A stretch of 64,000 nt of DNA from Streptomyces zagrosensis (lineage in GTDB: Bacteria > Actinomycetota > Actinomycetes > Streptomycetales > Streptomycetaceae): NCBI RefSeq assembly GCF_014203645.1, contig NZ_JACHJL010000011.1:1-64000 (forward strand). Direction: 5' to 3'. The translations under genes and the position numbers were made by a program. The notes below the pieces were generated by a model, which saw nothing but the letters and a program-made list of their open reading frames with translations, ran no database searches and was not told where the DNA came from. Positions 24,120 through 32,606 of the stretch are shown here, piece after piece. Numbering within the stretch: position 1 is the first letter of the stretch; every line of letters starts with the position of its first letter.

Positions 24120-25784
24120 ATGGCCCACTCCGCTCCTCCCCCCGCCTCCGTAACCTGCTCAGCCCTGTCCTTCCAATGGCCGGACGGCACGACCGTCTTC
24201 GACCAGCTTTCACTCACCATCGGCCGCGGCCGTACCGGACTCATCGGCACCAACGGCACGGGCAAGTCCACCCTGTTGCGGCTTTTTGCCGGCCAACTAC
24301 GCCCCGCACACGGCTCGGTGACCGTCCACGGCACCCTCGCCTACCTGCCGCAAAACGTCACCCTTGACACGGCGGTACGCGTGGACCAGGCACTTGGCAT
24401 CGTCGAGCGGCGCACCGCGCTGCGCGCCATCGAGTCAGGGGACGTCAACGACGACCACTTCGACACGATCGGCGACGACTGGGACGTGGAGGAACGGGCC
24501 CTGGCGACCTTGGCCGCACTCGGCCTTGGCGGCATCGAACTCGACCGCACCGTAGGGCAGTTGTCTGGCGGAGAGACCGTGCTGTTGCGCCTGGCCGCCC
24601 TGCTGTTGGAGCGACCCGACGTCTTGCTCCTGGACGAGCCGACCAACAATCTCGACCTGTTCGCGCGCCGCCGGCTGTGCGACGCGGTAGACGCCTGGCG
24701 CTCCGGTGCGTTGGTCATCGTCAGCCACGACCGCGACCTGCTGGAGCGCATGGACCGCACGGCCGAGCTGCGCTCCGGATCGGTGACCTGGTACGGGGGT
24801 GGCTGGTCGGAGTACGAGGCGGCGTTGGCCACCCAGCAGGAGGCGGCAGGGCGGACGCTGCGCGCCGCCGAGGCAGCGGTGCGGCAACAAAAACGTGAGC
24901 TGGAGGAAGTGCAGACCAAGGTGGCCCGCCGCGAGCGGCACAGCAAGAAAATGGACGCCCAGCGCCGCGCCCCGCGGATCGTCGCGGGTGAACGCAAACG
25001 GTCGGCTCAGGAGTCGGCGGACAAGCTGCGCGGCGTACAGGAGGACCGCCTCAGTGCGGCGCGCGAGCGGCGCGAGGAGGCCGCGGACGCCGTCCGCCAG
25101 GACGCCGAGATCCGGGTGCGGCTGCCCCATACCGCCGTGCCCACCGGGCGGACCGTGCTGCGCCTGAGCGAGCTGCGCCCCCAGTTCGGCCAGCTCAACG
25201 ACGGCAACCTCCAGGTGCACGGGCCCGAGCGCATCGCGCTGGTGGGGCGTAACGGGGCGGGTAAGACCAGCTTGCTACGCACCCTCACCGGCGAGCTCGC
25301 ACCGCTGTCGGGCGAGGCCACAGCCTTCGTACCACTGCGCTTCCTCCCCCAGCGCCTGGACGTGCTGGACGAGGAGTTGAGCATCGCGGCGAATGTGGCC
25401 CGGCTGGCACCGGGGGTGAGCGACAACCACATCCGCTCTCAGCTCGCACGGTTCCTCTTCCAGGGCGCCCGCGCCGAGCAGCCGGCGGGAACGCTCTCGG
25501 GCGGAGAACGGTTCCGCGCCGCCCTCGCGGCGACGATGCTCGCCGCACCGGCCCCGCAGTTGCTGCTGTTGGACGAGCCGACCAACAACCTCGACCTGGC
25601 CAGCGTGCGACAACTGACGCATGCCCTGGAAGCCTTCGAGGGCGCCTTGCTGATCGCCAGCCACGACCTGCCGTTCCTGGAGTCGATCGGCATCACCCGC
25701 TGGGTGTTCGTCGGGCAGACCCTCCAGGAGACCACCGCAGAGGATGTCCGCGAACTACTGGAAGCCGGCCACACCACGGCGTAG
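24120..25784 (+). CDS. ABC-F family ATPase, probable ribosome-protection (antibiotic resistance) type
   Basis: 554 residues from ATG 24120 (MAHSAPPPASVTCSALSFQW). Two ABC domains sit in tandem with no membrane segment. Walker A1 is GTNGTGKST, with signature LSGGE and DEPTNNLD. Walker A2 is GRNGAGKTS, with LSGGERFRAALA and DEPTNNLD. The linker between them is a long charged helix (about residues 245-345, rich in Arg/Glu/Gln), as in ABC-F proteins that reach into the ribosomal exit site. In Streptomyces this class includes self-resistance proteins for macrolides and other 50S drugs. It lies close to the PKS cluster, so a self-resistance role is possible but unproven. Confidence 0.92.
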   Translation: MAHSAPPPASVTCSALSFQWPDGTTVFDQLSLTIGRGRTGLIGTNGTGKSTLLRLFAGQLRPAHGSVTVHGTLAYLPQNVTLDTAVRVDQALGIVERRTALRAIESGDVNDDHFDTIGDDWDVEERALATLAALGLGGIELDRTVGQLSGGETVLLRLAALLLERPDVLLLDEPTNNLDLFARRRLCDAVDAWRSGALVIVSHDRDLLERMDRTAELRSGSVTWYGGGWSEYEAALATQQEAAGRTLRAAEAAVRQQKRELEEVQTKVARRERHSKKMDAQRRAPRIVAGERKRSAQESADKLRGVQEDRLSAARERREEAADAVRQDAEIRVRLPHTAVPTGRTVLRLSELRPQFGQLNDGNLQVHGPERIALVGRNGAGKTSLLRTLTGELAPLSGEATAFVPLRFLPQRLDVLDEELSIAANVARLAPGVSDNHIRSQLARFLFQGARAEQPAGTLSGGERFRAALAATMLAAPAPQLLLLDEPTNNLDLASVRQLTHALEAFEGALLIASHDLPFLESIGITRWVFVGQTLQETTAEDVRELLEAGHTTA

Positions 25785-25797
25785 GCGGCCGTCCGCA

Positions 25798-25861
25798 GCC
25801 GGGGCGAAGAACCGTGTCAAAGGAGTGCCGCCGGGGCGAAGAACCGTGGCACAGGGGTGCC
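25798..25861. repeat. Tandem duplication of a 32-bp unit
   Basis: Two adjacent 32-bp copies beginning gccggggcgaagaaccgtg differ at about three positions. They lie just after the ABC-F stop codon and upstream of the HD-domain gene. A partial third match (gccgccgcgg) follows. Confidence 0.8.
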
Positions 25862-26052
25862 GCCGCGGTAAGGGGCGCCGCCGCGGCACCCGTGTGGCGT
25901 GCGCTGCGCGCTCGGGCGACGGGCGGGGTTTCCCTGGCCGCCGCGAGGGGGAGCGCTGGTTCATGCGGCCACAGCACTACCGTGCCACGGCCGTCAGCGG
26001 GCATCGTCGGCTACCCAGGCAGTCGGCCACCCCCGACAACGAGGAGATCGCC

Positions 26053-26697
26053 ATGCCCGATGAACCGTACGCCGCGGGGATCGCCGTGCCCGACAGCGCG
26101 CTGGTCAAGGAGGCCACCGCACTGGTCCGGGCGGTGACCACCGACCTGATCTACCACCACTCGCGCCGCGTCTTTCTCTTCGGCAGCCTGCGCGGGCGCG
26201 ACCGTGGCGTGCGGTTCGACCCCGAGCTGCTCTACATCGGCGCCATGTTTCACGACCTGGGTCTGAACGAGGAGTTTCGGGACAGCGGCCGGCGCTTCGA
26301 GGTGGACGGGGCGGAGGAGGCAGCGGCCTTCCTACGCTCCCACCAGGTGCCCGAGGACGCGGTGCGCCGGGTGTGGACGGCCATCGCCTTGCACACCACG
26401 CCGGGCGTGCCCGAGTTCATGGAACCGGAGGTGGCACTGGTGACCGCCGGGGTCGAGTACGACGTGCTGGGCATCGGCTACGACACCATCAGCGCGGCCG
26501 ACCGGACCGAGATCACCGCTCTCCACCCGCGCCCCGACTTCAAGCGGCAGATCCTGGAGGCGTTCACGGAGGGCATCGCGCCCAAGCCGGACACCACGTT
26601 CGGCAATGTGAAGGCGGACGTCCTGGAACACTTCGTGCCCGGGTTCCAACGCGGCGACTTCGTGGACGTCATCCGCAACTCGCCCTGGCCGGAGTGA
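26053..26697 (+). CDS. HD-domain protein, cyanamide-hydratase-like
   Basis: 214 residues. The metal-binding HD signature is spread over HSRRVFLFG (His), GAMFHDLGL (HD), and IALHTTPGVPEFMEPEVALV with a later Asp (GVEYDVLG). This arrangement is typical of the cyanamide hydratase/DDI2-like branch of HD proteins. The start has GGAG seven bases upstream (gaggagatcgccATG), which decides it over the longer open frame. It reads rightward and is convergent with the next ABC-F gene. Substrate unknown: family members hydrate cyanamide or other small nitriles, but many are uncharacterised. Confidence 0.85.
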   Translation: MPDEPYAAGIAVPDSALVKEATALVRAVTTDLIYHHSRRVFLFGSLRGRDRGVRFDPELLYIGAMFHDLGLNEEFRDSGRRFEVDGAEEAAAFLRSHQVPEDAVRRVWTAIALHTTPGVPEFMEPEVALVTAGVEYDVLGIGYDTISAADRTEITALHPRPDFKRQILEAFTEGIAPKPDTTFGNVKADVLEHFVPGFQRGDFVDVIRNSPWPE

Positions 26698-26723
26698 CCA
26701 CGCTCGCCCCGCTAGCCTGCCCG

Positions 26724-26760
26724 CCCGGCCGCCGCCCCAAGGGGGCGGAGGCGGCCCGGG
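26724..26760. terminator. GC-rich imperfect hairpin between convergent genes
   Basis: CGGCCGCCGCCCC, a two-base loop, then GGGGGCGGAGGCGGCC forms an imperfect stem between the HD-domain and ABC-F stop codons. It probably ends both transcripts. Confidence 0.45.
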
Positions 26761-28602
26761 TCAGCGCTCGGTGACCCGACCATCGGCCACCTCGATACGG
26801 CGCGTGGTCTGCACCGCATCGAGCATCCGGCGGTCGTGGGTGACAAGGAGCAGCGTGCCGTCGTACGTGGCGAGCGCCGACTCCAGTTGTTCGATGGCGG
26901 GCAGGTCCAGATGGTTGGTCGGCTCGTCGAGTACGAGCAGATTGACCCCTCTGGCCTGGAGGAGGGCCAGGGCGGCCCGAGTGCGTTCGCCCGGTGAGAG
27001 GGTGTGTGCGGGTCGCAGGACATGCTCGGCCTTGAGGCCGAACTTGGCCAGGAGCGTACGGACCTCGGCCGGCTCCAGCTCGGTGGCGACGGCGCCGAAG
27101 GTGTCAAGCAGCGACCTGGCCCGGGCCCGAACAGCGGCGCCTTGCGCGCGGCCCACCGCCTGCGGGCCGGTGCTCGCAGGCCCCGCGGCCGAGTCCGGCG
27201 CGCCCCGGCCCGCCCCATGGCCGCCGTGAGCGTCGTCCGTGCGACCGCCGCCCCGCCCGTCGTGCGTCTGATCGCCCTGCCCGTCGTCCGCATCGTCGCT
27301 GAAGAGTTGCGCACGGGCCTGGTCCACCTCGCCGACGACCACGCCGGAGCCGAGCGTGGCGTACCCGGCGTCAAGCGGCAGCCTGCCCAGCAGCGCTGCG
27401 AGCAGCGTGGTCTTGCCGGAGCCGTTGACGCCGACGATCGCCACCCGGTCCGCCCAGTCGATCTGTAGGTCCACCGGCCCGAAGTGGAAGCTGCCGCGCT
27501 CTACTTCGGCGCTGCGTAGCGTCGCCACCACCGAGCCCGAGCGGGGCGCGGCGGCGATCTCCATGTGCAGCTCCCACTCCTTGCGCGGCTCATCGACCTC
27601 ATCCAGGCGTTCGATCAACCGCTCGGTCTGCCGAGCCTTCGCCGCCTGCTTTTCGGTGCTTTCGACGCGCGCGTTACGGAGAATCTTGTCCCCGTCTGGC
27701 GCCTTGCGGCGGGCGTTCTTGACGCCCTTGTCCATCCAGGCGCGCTGGGTGCGGGCCCTGGCCTCCAAGGAGGCTCGGGTGTCCGCGTACTGCTCGTACC
27801 GCTCCTTGGCGTGCCGCCGTGCGGTCTCACGCTCCTCCAGATAGGCGGTGTAGCCGCCGCCGAAGAGGGTGACCTGCTGCTGGGCGAGGTCCAGCTCAAG
27901 GACCTTGTCCACCGTGCGGGCCAGGAACTCGCGGTCATGGCTGACCAAGACGGTGCCGGCGCGCAGTCCACTGACGAAGCTCTCCAGGCGCCCGAGACCG
28001 TCCAGGTCGAGATCGTTGGTCGGCTCGTCGAGCAGGAAGACGTCATACCGGCTGAGCAGCAGCGAGGCGAGCCCGGCGCGGGCTGCCTGGCCGCCGGACA
28101 GTGCGGTCATCGGCCGGTCGAGACCGACCGCGAGCCCCAGGGACGCGGTGACCTCATCGGCCCGCTCGTCGAGATCGGCGGAGCCGAGCGAGAGCCACCG
28201 CTCCAGCGCGAGGGAGTACGCGTCGTCGGCGCCGGGGCGCTCGGCGACCAGCGCCTCGGTGGCGGCGTCGAGGGCGGCCTGTGCGGCGGCGACCCCGGTG
28301 CGGCGGGCCAGGAAGTCCCGTACGGTTTCGGCGCCGGTGGCCGGGTCGGAGCCGCCGGTACGCCGCCGCTCGTGTTCCTGGGGCAGGTGGCCGATGGTGG
28401 CGTGCGGTGGACTGAGCGTCACGCTGCCCTCCTCCGGCTCTGCGAGGCCCGCGAGGATGCGCAGCAGTGTGGACTTGCCCGCCCCGTTGGCGCCGACCAA
28501 GCCGATCGTGTCGCCCGGGCTTACGACCAGGTTGAGACCGGAGAACAAGGTGCGGTCGCCGTGTCCGGCGGCGAGGTTTTTGGCAACGAGAGTGGCAGTC
28601 AT
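26761..28602 (-). CDS. ABC-F family ATPase with a Gly/Asp/His-rich insertion in the second ATPase domain
   Basis: 613 residues. ABC1 has GANGAGKST, LSGGQAARAGLA and DEPTNDLDLDGL. ABC2 has GVNGSGKTT, LSPGERTRAALA and DEPTNHLDLPAI. The inter-domain helical linker contains DKILRNARVESTEKQA. Between Walker A and the signature of ABC2, about 60 extra residues rich in Gly, Asp and His (starting near SDDADDGQGDQTHDG) interrupt an otherwise standard domain. The type is common in actinomycetes as an uncharacterised ABC-F or macrolide-resistance-like protein. It is divergent from the D-amino-acid oxidase gene. Its role is presumably on the ribosome. Confidence 0.9.
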   Translation of the reverse strand: MTATLVAKNLAAGHGDRTLFSGLNLVVSPGDTIGLVGANGAGKSTLLRILAGLAEPEEGSVTLSPPHATIGHLPQEHERRRTGGSDPATGAETVRDFLARRTGVAAAQAALDAATEALVAERPGADDAYSLALERWLSLGSADLDERADEVTASLGLAVGLDRPMTALSGGQAARAGLASLLLSRYDVFLLDEPTNDLDLDGLGRLESFVSGLRAGTVLVSHDREFLARTVDKVLELDLAQQQVTLFGGGYTAYLEERETARRHAKERYEQYADTRASLEARARTQRAWMDKGVKNARRKAPDGDKILRNARVESTEKQAAKARQTERLIERLDEVDEPRKEWELHMEIAAAPRSGSVVATLRSAEVERGSFHFGPVDLQIDWADRVAIVGVNGSGKTTLLAALLGRLPLDAGYATLGSGVVVGEVDQARAQLFSDDADDGQGDQTHDGRGGGRTDDAHGGHGAGRGAPDSAAGPASTGPQAVGRAQGAAVRARARSLLDTFGAVATELEPAEVRTLLAKFGLKAEHVLRPAHTLSPGERTRAALALLQARGVNLLVLDEPTNHLDLPAIEQLESALATYDGTLLLVTHDRRMLDAVQTTRRIEVADGRVTER

Positions 28603-28805
28603 CAGGCGTCGATCCTAACGGCGGGCGCGCGGCGAACGCCCGCGGGTTTTTCGGGCGGCGGACGCGCCGCGGCGGTGGGCGCGGACGGCGGGCAGCACAC
28701 GGTGGGCCGGGTTGGCGTGCGCGGGCGGGTCGCTGCGCGCTCCGGTGGCAGCTCGGCGCATCCGATGGTCTCGCGCGCCGTCGTGCGAGCGGATAGCGTC
28801 CCCGC

Positions 28806-29759
28806 ATGGTGCGCGATGTGATCGTTGTGGGCTCCGGAGTCATCGGCTTGACCTGCGCCGTTACCTTGGCAGAGGGTGGTCGTCGGGTGAGCGTGTGGAG
28901 CCGGGAGCCGGCCGTGGACACGACGTCGGCGGTGGCGGGCGGGCTGTGGTGGCCGTACCGCATCGAGCCAGTGGATGCCGTGGGCCGCTGGTCGCTGGCG
29001 GCCCTGGCCGAATGGACCGCGTTGGCCAAGGCCCCGGAGGTGACCGGGGTACGGATCGCCGATGGCACGCACGCCGGGCTCAGCCGCGCTGCTGTGGGGG
29101 CGTGGGCCGATGAGTTGCCTGGGCTGCGACCGGCTACGGCGGCGGAGCTGCCGGCGGGGTTCGGTGCTGGGTTGCGGGCGCGGGTCCCGATGGTCGATAT
29201 GCCCACCCATCTGCGGTATCTGGAACGGCGGTTGGTCGCTGCGGGCGGGGTGGTCGAGGCGCGCGCCCTCACCTCGCTGACGGAGGCGGGCCGGGCGGCG
29301 CCGCTGATCGTGAACTGTTCGGGGCTCGGTGCCCGGGAGTTGGTGCCCGACCCCGAGGTGTATCCGGTGCAGGGGCAGGTGCTGGTCGTGGAGAATCCGG
29401 GCCTTGACGAGTGGTTGGTGGCGGCCGATCCCGCGGCAGCCGAGACGCTGTATGTGCTGCCGCAGCCCTACGGGGTGGTGCTGGGCGGCACGGCGCGGGC
29501 GCATGCCTGGGGGATGCGCCCCGAGCCCGCGACGGCCGAGGCGATCTTGGCGCGCTGTGTGCGGGTCCGTCCGGAGTTGGTCGGGGCGCGCGTCATTGCC
29601 CACCGGGTGGGGCTGCGGCCCGCGCGCCCGCAGGTGCGGCTGGAGGCGGAGGAACTCGCCGGCGGCGCACGGTGCGTACACAACTACGGCCATGGCGGCG
29701 CGGGCGTCACGGTGGCCTGGGGCTGCGCCCGCGAGGCGGCGGCCCTGGCCAACGCCTGA
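28806..29759 (+). CDS. D-amino-acid oxidase
   Basis: 317 residues, FAD-dependent. The N-terminal dinucleotide fold is VIVVGSGVIGLTCAVTLAEGG. Family landmarks are PMVDMPTHLRYLE, VNCSGLGARELV followed by YPVQGQ, HRVGLRPARPQVRLE and the C-terminal HNYGHGGAGVTVAWG. These give an oxidase that converts D-amino acids to keto acids, ammonia and peroxide. No signal peptide is visible, so it should be cytoplasmic. It stands alone, divergent from the ABC-F gene, with a strong hairpin after its stop codon. Confidence 0.93.
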   Translation: MVRDVIVVGSGVIGLTCAVTLAEGGRRVSVWSREPAVDTTSAVAGGLWWPYRIEPVDAVGRWSLAALAEWTALAKAPEVTGVRIADGTHAGLSRAAVGAWADELPGLRPATAAELPAGFGAGLRARVPMVDMPTHLRYLERRLVAAGGVVEARALTSLTEAGRAAPLIVNCSGLGARELVPDPEVYPVQGQVLVVENPGLDEWLVAADPAAAETLYVLPQPYGVVLGGTARAHAWGMRPEPATAEAILARCVRVRPELVGARVIAHRVGLRPARPQVRLEAEELAGGARCVHNYGHGGAGVTVAWGCAREAAALANA

Positions 29760-29813
29760 CCGGCGCGTATGGGGAGGCCGCACCGGCGGGCCTCGGCCCG
29801 CGCCCGAGCAGGT

Positions 29814-29872
29814 GTGCTCCCCGCGAGGGCCTGACGGCAGGGCCTTGGAGCCGCCCGGCTCGCGGGGAGCAC
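29814..29872. terminator. Perfect 14-bp inverted repeat after the D-amino-acid oxidase gene
   Basis: GTGCTCCCCGCGAG (29814-29827) pairs exactly with CTCGCGGGGAGCAC (29859-29872) across 31 nt. It starts 54 bases past the oxidase stop codon. There is no T-run, as is usual for Streptomyces terminators. Confidence 0.65.
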
Positions 29873-29903
29873 GATCGTGGGGCCGACGCATGGTCGGCCG
29901 GGG

Positions 29904-30056
29904 GCGCCTGCCACCTGGGCGAGGCCGAGGGTGCCCCTCCGGAGGGCGGCAGGCGCATTTCCCGTGCGGAGGGCAGTGCCCCACCGTCTTCGCTCGCACG
30001 AGGACGGACCGATACGGGAAATGCAGGGACAGGGTGCCATGCCGGTCCGGAGGGGC
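29904..30056. other. Structured intergenic segment with three interleaved inverted repeats
   Basis: Three perfect pairs are seen. GCGCCTGCC (29904-29912) pairs with GGCAGGCGC (29948-29956). GCATTTCCCGT (29955-29965) pairs with ACGGGAAATGC (30014-30024). GCCCCTCCGGA (29933-29943) pairs with TCCGGAGGGGC (30046-30056). The second is nested in the third, while the first crosses the third, so alternative folds are possible. It lies between convergent genes. It may be a compound terminator or a small structured RNA; I see no protein gene. Confidence 0.45.
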
Positions 30057-30089
30057 GGTCTGATGTGGCCGTGGGCGGCCTGGGTCCGG

Positions 30090-31031
30090 TCAGCGGGGGC
30101 GATCACCGAGCAGGGTGAGGAGCCCATCGGCGAGCCCACCGGACCAGCAGGAGTAGTCGTGGCCTCCGTTGAACTCGGTATAGCTCACTGGGTAGTTGCG
30201 GTCCCGTAGTGCGGCGCGCAGGCCACGCGTGTGCTGGAGCAGGTCCGGTTCGTGCAGGCCGACATCGAGGTGGAGCCGTAGTTCGCGGGGAGCGCCATCA
30301 ACGTACCGACGCGTGATCCACGGCAGGGCGTCGGGATCCCACTCTTCGCCGTCCGGGTGCCACCCCAGCGCGGCGGACTGCGCGAGCACCTTGCCGAACC
30401 GCATGGGGGCAGCGTATCCGGTGTAGAGCGCAGTCAGTCCGCCCAGGCCCTGTCCGGCGACGACGGTACGAGCCGGGTCGTAGGTAACCGGCCAGCGCGC
30501 GGCAGCCCACGGCATCAACTCGGCGACCAAGAAGTTCACGTGAGCATCACGGCCGCCCAACTCCCGCGCCCGTGTGCGCTCATCGACCGCATCGGGCGCG
30601 AGCACCACCAGTGGCGGCAGCAGCCCGATCGCGATGAGGCGGTCGAGCACCGACTCGAAGCCAAGCTGCCCGAACCACATGTCGCCGTCCAACAAGACCA
30701 CGGCATCGCACTCATCGGGCCATGACCCCGGTGGCTCGTACACCCACACGTCACGCTCGGCGGCGAGTGCCCCGCTGCCGAGCCGGTGCCGCCGCAGGGC
30801 CCCAGCTGGCACGTCCTGCGGCGCCTCGGCCCACGGCTGCGCGGGGGCGTCCGTAAGCTCCAGAACCGAGCCGGGCGGGGCGTACCAACGGGCCGGCAAC
30901 GTACGAGTGTTGAGCGGGTTACGGACGGCCCGCCCCGCCACCTCGGGCAGGTCGGTCAGCCTGGCACTGTGCGGCGGTGGCGCGACCGCTCCCACGGGCG
31001 CCGCCGGCGTGGGGCTCCGGTGGGCGCTCAT
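30090..31031 (-). CDS. Enterochelin-esterase-like alpha/beta-hydrolase without the serine nucleophile
   Basis: 313 residues. The fold is that of Fes/esterase-D-like hydrolases: DAVVLLDGDMWFGQLGFESV, then LVVLAPDAVDERTRARELGGRD, and a C-terminal HDYSCWSGGL with the catalytic His291. The nucleophile elbow reads VVAGQGLGGLTALY: the Ser of the usual GQSxGG is Gly195 (codon GGC). No other change suggests decay. The GGGAGGAAC site before the ATG is strong. An iron box lies 246 bp upstream. A Fe-siderophore esterase role would be expected from the family, but the missing Ser argues for binding or another chemistry. Confidence 0.85.
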   Translation of the reverse strand: MSAHRSPTPAAPVGAVAPPPHSARLTDLPEVAGRAVRNPLNTRTLPARWYAPPGSVLELTDAPAQPWAEAPQDVPAGALRRHRLGSGALAAERDVWVYEPPGSWPDECDAVVLLDGDMWFGQLGFESVLDRLIAIGLLPPLVVLAPDAVDERTRARELGGRDAHVNFLVAELMPWAAARWPVTYDPARTVVAGQGLGGLTALYTGYAAPMRFGKVLAQSAALGWHPDGEEWDPDALPWITRRYVDGAPRELRLHLDVGLHEPDLLQHTRGLRAALRDRNYPVSYTEFNGGHDYSCWSGGLADGLLTLLGDRPR

Positions 31032-31556
31032 CGGTTCCTCCCCTCCGTGAGCGCCGGTTGGCCTGCGGCACGATACGCCCGGGACGGCGGGATCACCGGG
31101 AAGGGCGAGCCGTCACGGGAGCGACCGGCGGACAGGACACACATCGGCTACCTGCGCTTCCGTCCCCACATGCCGTCATCTTCGGCGCCGGCGCGGCGCG
31201 TTACAACAGTCGGCATAGGGGCACATAGAGGGATGATTGTGGGTGAGGTCACACATCGAAGGTGGCGAGCACCTACTTAGGTAAGCCTAAGCTAACCATG
31301 TGCCGTGCAGCTCAACAACATCCCCAGGCCAGTCGCCCCGACTCGGCTCCCCTTCGCGGACCAGTTCCTCCAGCGCAGTTCCCTGCGGGCCAGATCCCTC
31401 AGCGTCAGCCACGCCCACTCGCTAGTCCGTTCACCTGGCGCCGCACAGCGTGCCCCCGCTCTCAGCGCCCACGTCACCTCGCCCGTACGCGCCGCCCCAC
31501 GGGTGCGCTACCGCTCGCACCACCCGTCCCCCAGTCCCCAACCCCCCGGAATCCCC
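31032..31556. other. Divergent intergenic region with an iron box
   Basis: This 525-bp gap separates the esterase-like gene (leftward) from rmlB (rightward). An iron box sits at 31277-31295, roughly in the middle. The rmlB frame is open back to GTG 31305, but the extra residues are Pro/Arg/Ser-rich with no homology visible, so I treat it as leader. No gene is supported here. Confidence 0.5.
31277..31295. promoter_or_regulatory. Iron box (IdeR/DmdR-type operator)
   Basis: TTAGGTAAGCCTAAGCTAA matches the actinobacterial iron-repressor consensus TTAGGTTAGGCTNACCTAA at about 15 of 19 positions, including both outer half-sites. It is far more AT-rich than its surroundings. It lies between the esterase-like gene and rmlB, and could control either; the esterase is the natural candidate by function. 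Confidence 0.75.
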
Positions 31557-32606
31557 ATGCGAATCCTCGTCACCGGCGGGGCCGGATTCATCGGCTCCCA
31601 CTTCGTCCGTACCCTGCTCGGCCCGGCAGGCCCTGGCGGCGATCTCGCCGTCACCGTCCTCGACGCCCTCTCCCCCACTGGCGACCGGGCCAATCTGTGG
31701 CCGGTCGAGGACCATCCGTGCCTGGAGTTCGTCCAGGGCACCACCCGCGACCTGGCGCTGATCGACGCGTTGGCCCGGCACCACGAGATGGTCGTGCACT
31801 TCGCGGCCGAGTCGGCCACGGACCTGCCGGCCGCGGACCTACCAGCCGCGAACGAGTCCGCGTACGCCGCCACCAATGTGCTCGGCACCCAAACGCTTCT
31901 CGACGCGGCCGTACGACACGGTGTCCAGCGCTTCGTGCACGTGTCCACCGACGAGGTCTACGGGGCGATCCCCGCCGGTTCGTGGAAGGAGTCCGAGGCA
32001 CTCGCCCCGGCCACGCCCTATGCCGCGTCCAAGGCCGGGGCCGATCTGTTGGCGCTCGCCTGTCATCGCACGCACGGCCTCGATGTGCGCGTGACCCGCT
32101 GCTCCGCCACCTACGGGCCCTACCAGTCCTTGGAGCGCACTATTCCGCGGTTCGTCACCCGACTGCTCGCCGGCCGCGGCCTCCCACCCTCGGGCCCGGC
32201 CCTGCCCACCAGGGAATGGCTGCACGTCGATGATCATTGCCGGGCCATCCGCCTGGTGCTCGACGGCGGCAGGCCGGGAGAGGTCTACAACATCGGCGGC
32301 GGCCCCGAATTGACCAGCAAGCAGCTCACCGACCGGCTGCTCACGGCGCTCGACGCGGACCGGGGCCGCGTCGGACACGCCATCGACTCGGCGCCGCCCC
32401 CAGGAGCACGCCCGCGCTACGCGGCTAACTGGGCAAAGATCCGTACCGAACTCGGTTACGCGCCACGGCATTCCTTCGAGGACGGACTCGCCGAGACCAT
32501 CGAGTGGTACCGCGACCACCCCACCTGGTGGCAGCGGGGCCGGCCCGAGCAACGAGAACGACGTCAGCAACGAGAACGGCGCGAGCAGCAGGAGGCAGTC
32601 CGATGA
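31557..32606 (+). CDS. rmlB: dTDP-glucose 4,6-dehydratase
   Basis: 349 residues from ATG 31557 (MRILVTGGAGFIGSHF). The NAD-binding GGAGFIGS motif, the catalytic Thr-Asp-Glu in STDEVYG, and the YAASK Tyr/Lys pair are all present. TREWLHVDDHCRAI is typical of RmlB. The enzyme makes dTDP-4-keto-6-deoxyglucose, the common precursor of rhamnose and other deoxysugars. The expected NNYGPYQ motif is ATYGPYQ here. The last 20 residues are an Arg/Gln/Glu-rich tail. The stop overlaps the rmlD start (ATGA). No rmlA or rmlC is in the window. Confidence 0.92.
   Translation: MRILVTGGAGFIGSHFVRTLLGPAGPGGDLAVTVLDALSPTGDRANLWPVEDHPCLEFVQGTTRDLALIDALARHHEMVVHFAAESATDLPAADLPAANESAYAATNVLGTQTLLDAAVRHGVQRFVHVSTDEVYGAIPAGSWKESEALAPATPYAASKAGADLLALACHRTHGLDVRVTRCSATYGPYQSLERTIPRFVTRLLAGRGLPPSGPALPTREWLHVDDHCRAIRLVLDGGRPGEVYNIGGGPELTSKQLTDRLLTALDADRGRVGHAIDSAPPPGARPRYAANWAKIRTELGYAPRHSFEDGLAETIEWYRDHPTWWQRGRPEQRERRQQRERREQQEAVR

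Noticed and set aside
31305..31556. An 84-residue N-terminal extension of RmlB beginning right after the iron box
   Set aside because: The extra residues are Pro/Arg/Ser-rich, and RmlB proteins begin at MRILVTGGAGFIGS; taken as leader.
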